Source: Phoronis ovalis (Eukaryota > Phoronida > Phoronidae). Taken from it: a DNA stretch of 15,982 nucleotides. Below the pieces are notes generated by a model, which saw nothing but the letters and a program-made list of their open reading frames with translations, was not told where the DNA came from and ran no database searches. Positions within the stretch are counted from its first letter, which is position 1. Each line of letters starts with the position of its first letter. Positions 15,557-15,982 of this stretch are shown here, in pieces. A program made the translations under genes and the position numbers. The stretch lies in the NCBI GenBank assembly GCA_028565635.1, contig JAOXYB010025469.1, positions 1-15,982 of the forward strand, given 5' to 3'.

Positions 15557-15982
15557 CTACAAAATAAAATGAATCCAAATTTGTTAATCATATTCATACA
15601 AAAAAATACAAAAAGTTGCTACAGACAAATTCAGGAAACAATATGTGCAAATACCTGGAAAAGAGATAACTTACAAATGAAAAAAAAAAATGAAGATTCT
15701 CTTGTCCCCATTTCATTTGGCCTAAGTACACCATAGTACGAGGCATTGTTGACACTACATACGAATATAGTACCGGCATATTAATACATGTATTTTTTTC
15801 TTTTTTGGGGGGGGCGTGGCATTTTAATTTTGGGTGTTTTGTATTGTCAACATGTTGTACTTTTTGACTAAAGCAATAAAATTCCAGAGATCATTACAAT
15901 TTTTAAAAAATCGGAATTTGAATTCGGGCTTATTTGCCATTGGAATAGTGCGATTCAAGGGTCGATTTTGTTCTAACGCGAT
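15557..15982 (-). other. CWF19L2 intron, running off the window
   Basis: No further exon of the gene was found on the - strand. A G-run near 15806-15813 after a T-rich tract is visible. The next upstream exon must lie outside the window. Confidence 0.6.

Noticed and set aside
15404-15736. 110-codon open frame on the + strand
   Set aside because: It runs antisense over a real CWF19L2 exon (15476-15556), with low-complexity intron sequence around it.

Overview
The window is AT-rich nuclear DNA from an animal. Both genes in it are split by GT-AG introns, and both encode metazoan-type proteins. A giant multi-repeat beta-thymosin points to an invertebrate, since such arrays are known from cnidarians, molluscs, insects and nematodes. 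The clade cannot be fixed from this sequence. No bacterial genes, CRISPR array, rRNA or tRNA was seen.

From 524 to 12702 on the + strand lies one long gene of 22 spliced coding exons plus one exon that ends in a stop. Nearly every exon is a single beta-thymosin (WH2-like, actin-binding) repeat, and every intron lies in phase 1. The main reading gives 744 residues and 22 repeats, ending in a short thymosin-type tail. Exons 1-12 and 22 mostly keep the canonical core (LKH/MKH followed by T) and mix long repeats carrying KNPLP with short repeats lacking it. Exons 14-21 form a block of eight uniform 32-residue repeats. In these the actin-contacting lysine of the core is replaced (LHH, LQH, LRH, LHP) and the KNPLP part is absent.

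The gene shows its own history. Exon 7 holds two repeats joined exactly where an intron should be. Exon 13 has lost its splice donor and runs into a stop, giving a possible 472-residue short isoform or a dead exon. Exons 17-18 and 19-20 are a duplicated pair with still-alignable introns. A 457-base perfect tandem duplication carries the 3' third of exon 15. An approximately 720-base palindromic element flanked by TTAA sits in intron 14. A weaker TA-flanked element may sit in intron 9.

From about 14200 to 15556 on the - strand are the last three coding exons of a CWF19L2 (Cwf19-like 2) orthologue, a late-spliceosome and lariat-turnover factor. The rest of that gene lies beyond the right edge. 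The two genes converge tail to tail across about 1.5 kb of non-coding sequence. They have no evident functional link beyond adjacency.
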